A stretch of DNA of 64,000 bases from positions 1-64,000 of the forward strand of contig JAFDVJ010000030.1 in the NCBI GenBank assembly GCA_018269075.1, in the 5' to 3' direction. Origin of the DNA: Acidobacteriota bacterium (GTDB lineage: Bacteria > Acidobacteriota > Blastocatellia > Pyrinomonadales > Pyrinomonadaceae). A model generated the notes under the pieces. That model saw only the letters and a list, made by a program, of their open reading frames with translations, searched no databases and was not told the DNA's origin. The translations under genes and the position numbers were made by a program. Shown here in pieces: positions 17,132 through 25,944 of this stretch (the first letter of the stretch is position 1; each line of letters begins with the position of its first letter).

Positions 17132-17791
17132 TTACTTTTTTCTGACCTCGCCCGCGCCGGCGACGGCCGGTTTGACGTTTTTCGGGTCGCCGAGATAAAA
17201 AACGGTGCTCGCGCCGAACGCTTCGGCGGTCAGGTCGTCGGCGACGAAACAGGTGATCTCGCTGCTGCCGTTGGCTCTGACTTCGGCGGTTTCGGTTTTC
17301 AGGTTTTCCCCGTCGATGCGGCTCGCGCCGTTCGCGGTCGCGTCGAGCTTTTTCGTCCGGCCGTCGATCGTCAGCGAGGAGCTTCCGCCGACCTGCAGTT
17401 TGAGCGAATCGCCGCTGACGCTGCGAACGGTCGCTTCGGACGCGCCCCAGAGCTCGAGATTCAATAATTCGGGTGTCGAGATTTTCAGCCGCATCTTGTT
17501 CGACGGCGTGATTTCGCCGCCCGTCGTGATGATCAGCGTTTCGCCGCTGACTTCGGTTTTGACGTCGCGGAGAAGCTTTTCCGGCCCTTCGACCGCAACG
17601 TCGTATTCCTTCTGAACCTCGACGATCAGGATCACGTCGCGGCCGGCCCGGATCTCGCGAAAACCGAAACCGTCGCGTTTTTCGGTCGCGTACTGGTCGG
17701 AATCGCTCCGGCTGTTCGTTTTCGAGAGACCGCAGCCGGCGACCGCGGCGACCGCCAACGCGCTCGCGATGAGGAACAGAATTCTTTTCAT
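17132..17791 (-). CDS. DUF2807 lipoprotein, copy 2
   Basis: 219 residues. Lipoprotein signal with lipobox VAGC at Cys20 (MKRILFLIASALAVAAVAGC). The beta-helix repeat is the most divergent of the three: turns read WGASEATV, GGSSSLTI, NGASRIDG, NGSSEITC. Begins five bases after the stop of copy 3, so it is translationally close. Probably membrane-tethered in the periplasm or outer membrane. Confidence 0.83.
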   Translation of the reverse strand: MKRILFLIASALAVAAVAGCGLSKTNSRSDSDQYATEKRDGFGFREIRAGRDVILIVEVQKEYDVAVEGPEKLLRDVKTEVSGETLIITTGGEITPSNKMRLKISTPELLNLELWGASEATVRSVSGDSLKLQVGGSSSLTIDGRTKKLDATANGASRIDGENLKTETAEVRANGSSEITCFVADDLTAEAFGASTVFYLGDPKNVKPAVAGAGEVRKK

Positions 17792-17796
17792 AAATT

Positions 17797-18456
17797 CTAT
17801 TTTTTCCTGATCGAACTCGCGCCCGAAGCGTTTTGTTTGATGCTTTTCGGTTCGTTTGTGTAGATGACCGTGCTCGCGCCGGACGCTTCGGCGTCGAGCT
17901 CGCCGGTCGGCGCGACCGTGATATTGCTCGCGCCGGACGCGTTGACTTTGGCGTTTTCGGTTTTCAGGTTTTCGGCCTCGACGCCGCTCGCGCCGCTCGC
18001 GCCCGCTTCGACCGATTTGACCTCGCCGTCGACCCTGATCTTCGATGCGCCCGAGGCGTCGAGCTTCAGCGCGTCGGTCTTCGCCCCGGCGACGACCGCC
18101 GTCGATGCGCCGGAGACGTTCAGTTTCGTCAATTCGGGCAGCGAAACCCTGATCTCGATTTTGGTCTTCGGCGCGATGTTGTCTTTGGTCGCGATCACGA
18201 GCGTGCCGCCGCTGACTTCGGTTTTGATATGTTCGAGCAGATTGTCGTCGGCCGTGATCGTGAACGCGAAATCCTTCTGAACCGTGACTTCGACGTGCAG
18301 CGCGTTTTCGACTTTGATTTCCTTAAATCCCGAAAGACTGCGCGTTTCGGTCTTCGCGGTTCCCGAACCCTGGATGCCGACGACGTTGGCGAATTTACAG
18401 CCGGCAAACCCTGCGACCGCGAACAAAGCAAACATTGAAAATAGAATTTTTTGCAT
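17797..18456 (-). CDS. DUF2807 lipoprotein, copy 3
   Basis: 219 residues. Lipobox FAGC at Cys20 (MQKILFSMFALFAVAGFAGC) followed by the GIQGSGTAKTETRSLSGFKEIKVENA head and regular SGAS turns. ATG 18456 is preferred over an in-frame ATG at 18501 because it has GGAGG at good spacing and begins with a textbook lipoprotein signal; the Shine-Dalgarno lies inside the end of the DUF445 gene, whose stop (18458-18460) is one base upstream, implying translational coupling. Confidence 0.85.
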   Translation of the reverse strand: MQKILFSMFALFAVAGFAGCKFANVVGIQGSGTAKTETRSLSGFKEIKVENALHVEVTVQKDFAFTITADDNLLEHIKTEVSGGTLVIATKDNIAPKTKIEIRVSLPELTKLNVSGASTAVVAGAKTDALKLDASGASKIRVDGEVKSVEAGASGASGVEAENLKTENAKVNASGASNITVAPTGELDAEASGASTVIYTNEPKSIKQNASGASSIRKK

Positions 18457-18457
18457 T

Positions 18458-20086
18458 TCAGCCTCCGAATAATTGAAAAAATCTGGTAAAAAGATTCGCA
18501 TCGCCGGCGTAGGCGATAAACGACTGGACGATTCCGATGATCGCGCCGAAGAGCGCGCCGAACAGCTCGATCGTCCGCAGATGCTCCTTGGCGACCGAGA
18601 GGATCAGCGATTCGAGCTTTTCGACCGGGTAATGATTGATCTTTTCGCGGACGACGCCGCCGACGTCGAATTCCTTGATCGCCGCCGGCAGCTTTTCCTT
18701 GGCGGCCGTGATGATCGTCTCGGTCAGCGATTTTCCGGTGCGGCGCACCTGTTCCTCGGAAATGTGATCGGCGAGCTTGCCGATCGGGCGCCCGAGAAAG
18801 CCTTCGATCTGGTTCGAGAGCACGGAATTGATGATGTTCGTCGTCTCGTGCCGCGAGAGCACGTTCAGCAGGCCTTTCGAGAGCATCCGCTTGAGCTTTT
18901 CCTCGGCGTGCGGGTGAACGGTCTCGAGAATCGCGTCGATGCTGTGCGGGCGGAGCTTGTGAATCGTGTCGCTCAGATAAGCCGAGATCGAGTTCATCAT
19001 CTCGTCGCCCTGCAGCAGCGCGAGCACGTTGCGGTTGATCTGCGCTTTCAGACGGTCGAGCTGTTCGGGCGCGATCTTGCCGATCAGCGCCGGCAGCGGC
19101 CGGCCCATCGCGTTGTCGATCGTCGTGTCGAGAAAGCCTTTCGCTTCCTGCGCGAAGAAATCGCCGCGCAGTGTTTCCTCGATCCGTTTCGGCAGGCTGT
19201 CGTTGACGAGATCGTCGACGTCCTTCAGCAGATTGTCGCGCGAGACGAAGATCTTTTTGAAGAACGGCAGGTTCTCGTAATACTGATGGACTTCCTTTTT
19301 GATGAGCGAGCTGATCTGCGTGCGCGTGCGTTCGGCCGTCGCGAGCTCGGTCAGCTGATGAACGATCGGCTGGATCTGCTCGCCCGCTTTTTCCTTGAGC
19401 AGCGCGACCGCGTCCGGGGTAAAAAGTTCGCCGAGCGGCGTTTCGAGATTCGCGAGATCGTCGACGCGGCGGCCGATGAAATCGCGGACCTTCTGTTCGA
19501 AAGCCGGCGTCTTGACGCTCGCGCGGATCCGTTCTTCGAGAAAGCCTAAAATCTTGTTGAGATTTTCCTCGTCGAGCACGTCGGAAACCCGCTGCGAGAG
19601 GACTTCGTCGACGCGTCGTTCGACGAAGTTCCGGATGTTTTCGATCGTTTCCTCGCTCCGCAGGACCTCGTCGATATGCTCGGCGATCTTCATCTGGAGC
19701 GTCGAGATCGCGTCGAGCACCGGTTCGCGGACGTTTGACGGCAGCGCCTCGATCAGCGACGGGTAATTCTGCGAGATCAGGTCCTCGGTGTAGGAATCGA
19801 CCATTCCCTGAATCTTTTTGCGGAGAAATTCCTTGCCGAACAATTCCTCGACGATCGTTTCCTGCGAAACCAGCTCTTCGCCGACCGCCTTGCCGATCGC
19901 CGCGGCGAGCCGTTCGCGGTGGCGCGGCACCATTCCCTGCGGAAAGATCGTCAGGCCGAAAATCTTGACCGGCCGGCGCGGGCGAAAGAGCATCCGGACG
20001 GCGAGCCACGCGCCGAAGTACCCGTGAACAGTAGCAAAAACGATTAAACTAACAACCTCGACCCAATGTTTCGTTAAATACTGCAT
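18458..20086 (-). CDS. DUF445 family membrane protein
   Basis: 542 residues. N-terminal membrane helix VVSLIVFATVHGYFGAWLAVRMLF followed by the family's conserved FRPRRPVKIFG...PQGMVPRHRERLA, a long central helical region (~60-500) rich in E/R and predicted coiled coil, and a C-terminal helix FGALFGAIIGIVQSFIAYAG. This is the DUF445/YheB-like layout, two terminal membrane anchors around a large soluble helical domain. First gene of an operon with three DUF2807 proteins; the tight coupling suggests a common envelope-related role, which is inference. No strong ribosome site (GAAAAG only). Confidence 0.85.
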   Translation of the reverse strand: MQYLTKHWVEVVSLIVFATVHGYFGAWLAVRMLFRPRRPVKIFGLTIFPQGMVPRHRERLAAAIGKAVGEELVSQETIVEELFGKEFLRKKIQGMVDSYTEDLISQNYPSLIEALPSNVREPVLDAISTLQMKIAEHIDEVLRSEETIENIRNFVERRVDEVLSQRVSDVLDEENLNKILGFLEERIRASVKTPAFEQKVRDFIGRRVDDLANLETPLGELFTPDAVALLKEKAGEQIQPIVHQLTELATAERTRTQISSLIKKEVHQYYENLPFFKKIFVSRDNLLKDVDDLVNDSLPKRIEETLRGDFFAQEAKGFLDTTIDNAMGRPLPALIGKIAPEQLDRLKAQINRNVLALLQGDEMMNSISAYLSDTIHKLRPHSIDAILETVHPHAEEKLKRMLSKGLLNVLSRHETTNIINSVLSNQIEGFLGRPIGKLADHISEEQVRRTGKSLTETIITAAKEKLPAAIKEFDVGGVVREKINHYPVEKLESLILSVAKEHLRTIELFGALFGAIIGIVQSFIAYAGDANLFTRFFQLFGG

Positions 20087-20166
20087 TTCTTTTCGATGCC
20101 GTTTTTCGCCCGATCGTCCGGTAAAATCTGTTTCGCCGCCGCGTCCCGCTTAAAAAAGCCGGCGTT

Positions 20167-20550
20167 TCAATAGACCTGAAAGCCCTTCGATTTCAGACAG
20201 AACTCGGAAAGCTCCTGCAGCCAGTCGTGGTTCGCCGAATAGTTCTTCCACTGTTCGTCCTCGTCCCGGTAAAGCGTCCCGTCGTCGGGCGCGTCCGTGA
20301 TGCTCAGGTCCGCGAAGATCCGCTTGTCGGGCGCGAGCTTCGGCAGAATCTGGTCGCGAATCTTTTCGCCGATCAGCTGCGCTTCTTCCCTTTCGATCTT
20401 GACGCCGGTCGCGTTATACGCCATTTGCCGCAATTTTCCCTCGCTCAAAATGTCGAAGCTCCGGATAATTTCGAGCGCCGTCTTCCAGTGCCATACGTTC
20501 GTCTGAAACTCAAAGTTTTCCGAACTCGCATCCATTAAAGTGAAACTCAT
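20167..20550 (-). CDS. Hypothetical cytoplasmic protein
   Basis: 127 residues, soluble, acidic, with no recognised motif. WHWKTALEIIRSFDILSEGKLRQM and EEAQLIGEKIRDQILPKL suggest helices. A run of G (GGGGG) upstream of ATG 20550 is a possible Shine-Dalgarno. It is 80 bp upstream of the DUF445 operon on the same strand and might be its first gene. Function unknown. Confidence 0.65.
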   Translation of the reverse strand: MSFTLMDASSENFEFQTNVWHWKTALEIIRSFDILSEGKLRQMAYNATGVKIEREEAQLIGEKIRDQILPKLAPDKRIFADLSITDAPDDGTLYRDEDEQWKNYSANHDWLQELSEFCLKSKGFQVY

Positions 20551-20620
20551 TTTTCACGCCCCCAAAGTTTTAATAAAAAACCTTTCAAAATGCTAAACTT
20601 GCTGGCTTTTGAAGTCAATT

Positions 20621-20823
20621 CGATTTCGGATTTCGGATTATGCGGATTTCGGATTATGCGGATTTCGGATTTCGGATTTCGGATTTCGGATTGGTAAGTT
20701 GCGGGAGTCGTTGGCGTTTGAAGGAATTTCTGATTAAGCTGCGCAGCAAAAGAATCTCACGGATGACGGAATTTGTTGAAAACAGACAAATCCGAAATCC
20801 GAAATCCGAAATCCGAAATCCGA
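20621..20823. repeat. Inverted ATTTCGG heptamer arrays (element A3)
   Basis: Left arm 20621-20693 alternates ATTTCGG with 9-bp variants ATTATGCGG, about nine units; right arm 20788-20823 has about five reverse-complement units. Loop ~95 bp, not shared with other copies. The right arm touches the stop codon of the leftward DHH gene (20824). Confidence 0.9.
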
Positions 20824-21783
20824 TCAGTTTTCGAACTGCAGTGTTTCGATGATTTCCCTGACGTATTTTTTGCCGAGCTCGACGTCTTCGGGTCTTAGGG
20901 AGACCGCGCCGACGACGGCGTGGCCGCCGCCGCCGTATTTTTCGCAGATCTCGGCGATGTTGTGCGTGCGCGGGCGCGGCGCCCACGGGTTCGAGCCGAC
21001 CGAGATCTTGGTGCGAAAACTGCTCCGCGTGAGCGAGACGTTGTAGGTCGTTTCCGGATAAAAATAATAGGGAATGAATTTGTTGTAGCCGTCGATGTCG
21101 GTGTCCGTGAGGTCGAACGAAACGACGCCTTTCGAGTAGACGGCGCGTTGCTTGATCAATTCGACCGTTTCCCGGTGGCGATCGAGAATCGGCTGGAGCT
21201 TGGCCTGAATTTCGGAGCTTTCGAGGATCTCGTCGAGCGATTTGACCGTTAAAGATTTGATGATCCGCTCGACGAACGACGGGTCTTTTTCGCCTTCGAT
21301 GACCTGCATCAATTTCAGCGCCGACGACCGCAGCTCGACGCACTGCGCGGGCGATTCGTAGAGCGCGCCGTCGATGATGTGCGCCCATTCGATCAGCTCG
21401 GCCATCGACGGGTCTTCGAAACCGAACCGGTCGCGGGCGATGCGGGCGATGAACTCGCAGCAGGATTTGCTCGTCGTGTCGAGAAACTTTTTGCCCGATC
21501 GGTCGGCGTTGAAATGCTCTTCGTCGGATTTCGAGAGAAACGCCGACTGATGGTGGTCGAACCACCACGTGAGGCGCGGATCGGGCGAATACTTAAAGTC
21601 GACGATCGCGTTTTCGTCGCCGTCGAATTGTTCGGAATCGAACGCGTTGCCGGCGCGGTGCATCGTCGGCGTGTAGTGGATTTCGGCTTCGGGATGGATT
21701 TTGGCCTTGTAGAATTTGGTAAAAAAAGCGGCCGAGGAAACGCCGTCGAAGCAGTTTCCGTGATAAAGAATGCGAAGTTTCAT
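20824..21783 (-). CDS. DHH/DHHA1-family phosphoesterase
   Basis: 319 residues. DHH motifs: LYHGNCFDGVSSAAFF near the start (metal-binding Asp), IVDFKYSP and WWFDHHQSAF (the DHH-type triplet), and a C-terminal GGGGHAVVGAVSL glycine loop of DHHA1. Relatives hydrolyse phosphodiester or phosphoanhydride bonds in small nucleotides or oligonucleotides (NrnA/RecJ superfamily). The ATG at 21783 begins exactly at MKLRILYHGNC; the in-frame ATG at 21906 would add an unconserved 41-residue leader. Substrate cannot be fixed from sequence. Confidence 0.85.
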   Translation of the reverse strand: MKLRILYHGNCFDGVSSAAFFTKFYKAKIHPEAEIHYTPTMHRAGNAFDSEQFDGDENAIVDFKYSPDPRLTWWFDHHQSAFLSKSDEEHFNADRSGKKFLDTTSKSCCEFIARIARDRFGFEDPSMAELIEWAHIIDGALYESPAQCVELRSSALKLMQVIEGEKDPSFVERIIKSLTVKSLDEILESSEIQAKLQPILDRHRETVELIKQRAVYSKGVVSFDLTDTDIDGYNKFIPYYFYPETTYNVSLTRSSFRTKISVGSNPWAPRPRTHNIAEICEKYGGGGHAVVGAVSLRPEDVELGKKYVREIIETLQFEN

Positions 21784-21989
21784 AATTCGGATGGCCGAAA
21801 AACGCGCGGCCGTCAAAACCCTCTGGTAAATTTCGATCTGTCCTGAATAAAACCGGCGAATTTTTTCCGGTGCCGGCAAACCGGACCTTTCGCGCAAACA
21901 AAACATATTAGAGTAATTTTTCCGTTTATGTTCGTCAAGCGAAAGCGGCGGATTTGCGCTTGTCCGCCGGCTTCGAAATAATCACAATT

Positions 21990-22742
21990 ATGGACGCGAA
22001 AAAATATCTCGGCCGGCTCGGCCTCGAAAACGCCGCGCTGCCGCCGACGCTCGAAAGCCTCGAACTGCTGCAGAGACGGCATCTTTTGACGGTTCCGTTC
22101 GAAAATCTCGACATTCACCGGAAACGAGAGATCGTTTTGGACCCGGCGCGGTTTTACGAAAAGATCGTCGGCGAAAAACGCGGCGGCTTCTGCTACGAAT
22201 TGAACGGTTTGTTCTTCGAACTGCTCGCGGCGCTCGGTTTTTCGGGCCGGCTGATCTCGGCGCGCGTCTTCGGTGGGCGCGGTTTCGGTCCGGAATACGA
22301 TCATCTGGCGATCCTCGTCGGGATCGGCGGCGCGGAATATCTGGCCGACGTCGGCTTCGGCGATTTCGCGGCCGCGCCTTTGAAATTCGAGCTCGACGCC
22401 GAACAGCCGGACGCGAACGGTGTTTTTATGATCCGGCGGGCGTTCGACGATTATTTCGAGGTCGTCAAAAAAACGGGCGCGGAGTGGCGGAGCCAGTATA
22501 TTTTCAGAGATACGCCGCGCGCGTTGGCCGAATTCGCCGGGATGTGCGAGTTTCATCAAACGTCGCCCGAATCGCATTTCACGCGCGGCCGGCTCTGTTC
22601 GCTGATGCTCGAAAACGGCCGCAAGACGCTGACCGAAGGCCGTTTCATTCAAACCATTAACGGCGCGAAGACCGAAACCGAGATCGCGTCGGCCGGGGAA
22701 TTCGAGCGGGTGCTGGCGCGCGAATTCGGGATCGCTTTCTGA
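21990..22742 (+). CDS. Arylamine N-acetyltransferase
   Basis: 250 residues, the usual bacterial NAT length. Transfers acetyl from acetyl-CoA to aromatic amines, hydrazines or related acceptors by a ping-pong mechanism. The full catalytic triad is visible: C68 in KRGGFCYELNG, H105 in YDHLAILV, D120 in LADVGFGD. N-terminal VPFENLDIH is also conserved in NATs. ATG 21990 precedes MDAKKYLGRLGL, where the family normally starts. Divergent from the DHH gene and followed by purM after 92 bp. Confidence 0.93.
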   Translation: MDAKKYLGRLGLENAALPPTLESLELLQRRHLLTVPFENLDIHRKREIVLDPARFYEKIVGEKRGGFCYELNGLFFELLAALGFSGRLISARVFGGRGFGPEYDHLAILVGIGGAEYLADVGFGDFAAAPLKFELDAEQPDANGVFMIRRAFDDYFEVVKKTGAEWRSQYIFRDTPRALAEFAGMCEFHQTSPESHFTRGRLCSLMLENGRKTLTEGRFIQTINGAKTETEIASAGEFERVLAREFGIAF

Positions 22743-22814
22743 CTTCCGGCGCGGCGGCGTTTTTTTCGCTTCAAGGCCTCAACTTTCGCGACTATCGAAT
22801 TTCCCGCAAAGCGT

Positions 22815-22835
22815 TTATAATGCGGTTTGAATTTA
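22815..22835 (+). promoter_or_regulatory. TATAAT -10 box just upstream of purM
   Basis: TATAAT at 22815-22820; the purM start at 22835 is only 15 bases further, so a transcript starting ~7 bases after the box would have a leader of about 8 bases and no room for a Shine-Dalgarno. The other in-frame ATG (22820) overlaps the box itself, which argues against its use. No clear -35. Confidence 0.55.
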
Positions 22836-23857
22836 TGAGCAGTTCAATTTCATACGCGGACGCCGGGGTTTCGATCGATAACGCGAATTTAGCGGTCGAA
22901 AAGATCAAAAAATTCGCGCGCGGCACCTTCAACGAACGGACGCTGACCGAGATCGGGAGCTTTGGCGGAATGTTTTCCGGCGCGTTTCCGGGGATGAGCG
23001 AGCCGGTGCTCGTCGCCTCGGCCGACGGCGTCGGGACGAAGCTTAGGCTCGCTTTCGATACGGGCGTTCACGAGACGATCGGACAGGATCTCGTCAACCA
23101 CTGCGTCAACGACATTCTCGTGCAGGGCGCGCGGCCGCTCTTTTTTCTCGATTATTTCGCGACCGGACGGCTCGCGCCCGAAGTGACGGCGTCGGTCGTC
23201 GAGGGCATCGCGATCGCTTGCCGGGAAAACGGCTGCGTTCTGCTCGGCGGCGAAACGGCCGAAATGCCGGGTTTTTATGCCGACGGCGAATACGATCTGG
23301 CCGGCTTCATCGTCGGCGTCGTCGACCGCGCGAAGGTCATCGACGGCCAAAAAATCGCGGCCGGCGACGTCGTTCTCGGGCTGCCGTCGAACGGTTTGCA
23401 GACGAACGGCTATTCGCTCGCGCGGAAGCTGTTTTTCGAGATCGGCGGCTTTCGCGTCGACTCGTTTGTCGAGGAACTGCAGGCGACGGCCGGCGACGCG
23501 CTGCTCGCGAAACACACGAGTTTCTTAAAGCCGCTCGATAAACTGCTCGATTCGGGGAAGATCAGGGGATTGGCGCATATCACCGGCGGCGGTTTTCTCG
23601 AAAACATCCCGCGCATCCTGCCGAAAAACGTGTCGGTCGAGATCGATCGCGGAACGTGGCACGAGCTGCCCGTTTTCGGGTTGATGCAGCGGCTCGGGCG
23701 CGTCACGGACGCCGAGATGTTTCGCACCTTCAATATGGGCATCGGGATGATCGCGGTCTGCGCGCCGGAAGATAAAGAGTTTCTGATGGAAAACATCGAA
23801 GGCGCGGCCGCGATCGGCCGGGTCGTTTCCGGCAACGGGAAAGTTTCGATAATTTAA
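22835..23857 (+). CDS. purM: Phosphoribosylformylglycinamidine cyclo-ligase (AIR synthetase)
   Basis: 340 residues. Catalyses ATP-dependent ring closure of FGAM to aminoimidazole ribonucleotide, step 5 of purine synthesis. Characteristic motifs: ISYADAGVSIDNAN at the N-terminus, GGFGGMF-type GSFGGMFSG, ASADGVGTKLRLA, DLVNHCVNDILVQGA, LLGGETAEMPGFY, ITGGGFLENIPRILP. Start 22835 (MSSSISYADAG) chosen as explained for the promoter. purN for an earlier step lies 2.1 kb downstream on the same strand but separated by two unrelated genes. Confidence 0.97.
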   Translation: MSSSISYADAGVSIDNANLAVEKIKKFARGTFNERTLTEIGSFGGMFSGAFPGMSEPVLVASADGVGTKLRLAFDTGVHETIGQDLVNHCVNDILVQGARPLFFLDYFATGRLAPEVTASVVEGIAIACRENGCVLLGGETAEMPGFYADGEYDLAGFIVGVVDRAKVIDGQKIAAGDVVLGLPSNGLQTNGYSLARKLFFEIGGFRVDSFVEELQATAGDALLAKHTSFLKPLDKLLDSGKIRGLAHITGGGFLENIPRILPKNVSVEIDRGTWHELPVFGLMQRLGRVTDAEMFRTFNMGIGMIAVCAPEDKEFLMENIEGAAAIGRVVSGNGKVSII

Positions 23858-23897
23858 GATAATAAACAAAGATACGACGCTTCGATCGTTTGAAAAT

Positions 23898-24383
23898 ATG
23901 CTCGCCGAAATTTACTGGATCACCGAAAACCTTGCGATTATGCCGCATCCGCGCGGCAATGACTGGCTCGAAGACGAGATCGAATGCTACCGGAATTTCG
24001 GTGTCGGCGTCGTCGTTTCGCTGCTCGAACGCGCCGAAGCCTACGAGCTCGGAATCCTCAGGGAAGATTTCTGGTGCGGCCAAAAAAACGTCGAATTCAT
24101 CAACTTCCCGATCGTCGACCGGCAGGTGCCGGCTTATTTCGAAGAAACCGTCAACTTCGTCAAAGCTCTCCAGAGCAAAATCGAAGAAGGCCAAAAGATC
24201 GCGATTCACTGCCGGCAGGGGGCCGGCCGGCCGGCGATGATCGCCGCCGCGATTCTGGTATTGCAGGGCTTGTCCACGGCCGAAGCCTTCGATAAAATCG
24301 CCGCCGCCCGCGGCTGCGACGTGCCCGACACCGAGGAACAGCGCGAATGGGTCGAATCTTTCGCCCGGAACCGGAATTTTTAA
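23898..24383 (+). CDS. Dual-specificity/tyrosine phosphatase-like protein
   Basis: 161 residues. Signature loop HCRQGAGRP fits CX5R with nucleophile C105 and R111; a possible general acid is D74 in IVDRQVP. Such small cysteine phosphatases act on phosphotyrosine/serine or other phosphoesters. MLAEIYWITENLAIMPHPRGNDWL at the N-terminus is the substrate-recognition region common to bacterial DSP-like proteins. No signal peptide, so cytosolic. Placed 40 bp after purM and possibly cotranscribed. Because the window also has a Ser/Thr kinase, a signalling role is possible but unproved. Confidence 0.85.
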   Translation: MLAEIYWITENLAIMPHPRGNDWLEDEIECYRNFGVGVVVSLLERAEAYELGILREDFWCGQKNVEFINFPIVDRQVPAYFEETVNFVKALQSKIEEGQKIAIHCRQGAGRPAMIAAAILVLQGLSTAEAFDKIAAARGCDVPDTEEQREWVESFARNRNF

Positions 24384-24476
24384 GGGAAAGCGGATAATTT
24401 CTGCAAGATTTTCGCTGAATTTTTGTTCTAAGACTGAAAAAAGTTCATCTAATCGCATTAGTTAAAAGGAGTTTTT

Positions 24477-25628
24477 ATGTCTTCGAGTAGCCTCTTCGAT
24501 TCCGAATCCCAAAAATCTTCGAGCTGGAAAATGCTTTTGATCGGTTTTCTCGTCCTCGTCGTCGTTTTCGGCGCCGCGTTCGGGCTTTACTGGCGGAGTA
24601 TTCCGAAGGAAAAGACCGACGAGGAACGGCTCGCCGAGCAGATCCGCGATTCGACCGTCCTGATGCTCGCGCAGCCGACGTTTTCCGGCGACGAATTCGC
24701 CAAACAGATTCTCGGAAAAGCCCGTTTTCAATGGCTCGACCGGAAAAAGCGCGAGGCGTATTTCTCGTACCCGCCGGCCGAGGCCGCGGAATTCGACGAG
24801 TTTCTGAACAAGTATTTCGCCGACCCGAAAAAGATCGAGATGGCGACCGAAAAGAACGGCAAGCTGCTGATCGGTGATTTTTCGCTGGCGCTCTCGGAGA
24901 ACAATAAATACTTTCTCAAGACGTCGGTGGACAACGTCCGGATCGATCCGCACCAGACGCTCAGTTTTCCGTTCAAGGGCTTCGATTACACGCTCAGTCT
25001 CGAAGAAATGAAAGGCTATACCGACGACACGTGGGTCTACGGCGGCAAACTCGTCGCCGAGGCCTCGACCGAGAGCCGGAAGCCGAGGATCATTTTCGCG
25101 AATCACGGCATTATGGTCGCGAAACCCGGCGAGCCCTCGCTCAAGCGCGTCGTCGACGAGCTTTTGAAGGACGAAACTATCGCCAACGACCGCGAAAAAC
25201 GCGTCCAGCGGATCCTCGATTTCGTCTCGAACGAGATCGAATACAGCTACACCGAGGCCGTTTCGCCGCGCGAGACGCTCAAACGCGCCGACGAAATCCT
25301 GATGACGCGGATCGGCGACTGCAGCAACAAGACGATCCTGCTCGCTTCGCTGCTCGAACAGATCGGCGAGGACTATATCCTGATCTACTGCCCGCGCCAC
25401 ATCACGGTCGCGGTCGCGCAGGGCAATTTTCCGAACGACAACAAGCTCGATTTCACCTACGAGAACAAAAAATACCTGATCGCCGAATCGACGATGCCCG
25501 GTTTCCAGATCGGCAAGTCGCGCGTCCAGCAGTCGGACATCCTGAACAACGTCAATTACGTCCAGTCGCCGCGCCAGATCGACCTGATCTTCGACGCCAA
25601 GTCGTACAACTACTTGAATTTCTGGTAA
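24477..25628 (+). CDS. Membrane-anchored transglutaminase-like protein
   Basis: 383 residues. One membrane helix (18-38, MLLIGFLVLVVVFGAAFGLYW) then an extracytoplasmic region. The C-terminal half shows a transglutaminase-like core: helix RILDFVSNEIEYSYTEAVSPRETLKRADEIL, nucleophile C282 in RIGDCSNKTILLASLLEQIG, and H308 in CPRHITVAV; the third, acidic residue is not certain. Bacterial members are cysteine proteases or inactive scaffolds of the envelope. Good Shine-Dalgarno AAAAGGAG before ATG 24477. Substrate unknown. Confidence 0.78.
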   Translation: MSSSSLFDSESQKSSSWKMLLIGFLVLVVVFGAAFGLYWRSIPKEKTDEERLAEQIRDSTVLMLAQPTFSGDEFAKQILGKARFQWLDRKKREAYFSYPPAEAAEFDEFLNKYFADPKKIEMATEKNGKLLIGDFSLALSENNKYFLKTSVDNVRIDPHQTLSFPFKGFDYTLSLEEMKGYTDDTWVYGGKLVAEASTESRKPRIIFANHGIMVAKPGEPSLKRVVDELLKDETIANDREKRVQRILDFVSNEIEYSYTEAVSPRETLKRADEILMTRIGDCSNKTILLASLLEQIGEDYILIYCPRHITVAVAQGNFPNDNKLDFTYENKKYLIAESTMPGFQIGKSRVQQSDILNNVNYVQSPRQIDLIFDAKSYNYLNFW

Positions 25629-25708
25629 AACCGGCGGCATCGATACGAAGTCTTCGATTAAGTGAGAATTAGATATAGTTTTCTGCGAAAATGACCGGCT
25701 TCAAAGGT

Positions 25709-25861
25709 CGTTGCCCGAGCGTATTTGCCCGTTGCCCGAGCGTATTTGCCCGTTGCCAATGCGTATTTGCCCGTTGCCAATGCGTATTTGCCCGTTGCCC
25801 GAGCGTATTTGACCGTTGCCCGAGCGTATTCTCTCGTTGCCCGAGCGTATTCTCTCGTTTC
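25709..25861. repeat. Direct 21-bp tandem repeat, seven units (array G)
   Basis: Seven head-to-tail units of 21 bp, consensus CGTTGCCCGAGCGTATTTGCC, from 25709 to 25855 plus a partial unit. Units 3 and 4 share the variant CAATGCG, units 6 and 7 share TCTCT, suggesting stepwise duplication of neighbouring units. No inverted partner. It lies in the 315-bp spacer between the transglutaminase-like gene and purN; open frames through it are period artefacts. Confidence 0.95.
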
Positions 25862-25929
25862 CGGATCATCGTCGGGCGGCGGCGCGCCGGATAAAAGACC
25901 GGCGCTCAGTGTTTGCGGCGGATTCGCGG

Positions 25930-25944
25930 TATAATAGCGGCCGA
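25930..25944 (+). promoter_or_regulatory. TATAAT -10 box of purN, likely leaderless
   Basis: TATAAT at 25930-25935 ends nine bases before the purN ATG at 25944. Transcription normally starts 6-8 bases after the box, so the mRNA would begin at or within a couple of bases of the start codon. No Shine-Dalgarno is present. Confidence 0.6.

Noticed and set aside
18195..20009. 604-codon minus-strand frame overlapping the DUF445 gene
   Set aside because: Out-of-frame shadow of DUF445 with Arg/Asp-rich nonsense composition; it ends inside the lipoprotein gene.
25669..25934. Cys-rich or Ala-rich repeat peptides across array G
   Set aside because: Same argument: three frames on both strands are open because of the 21-bp period.
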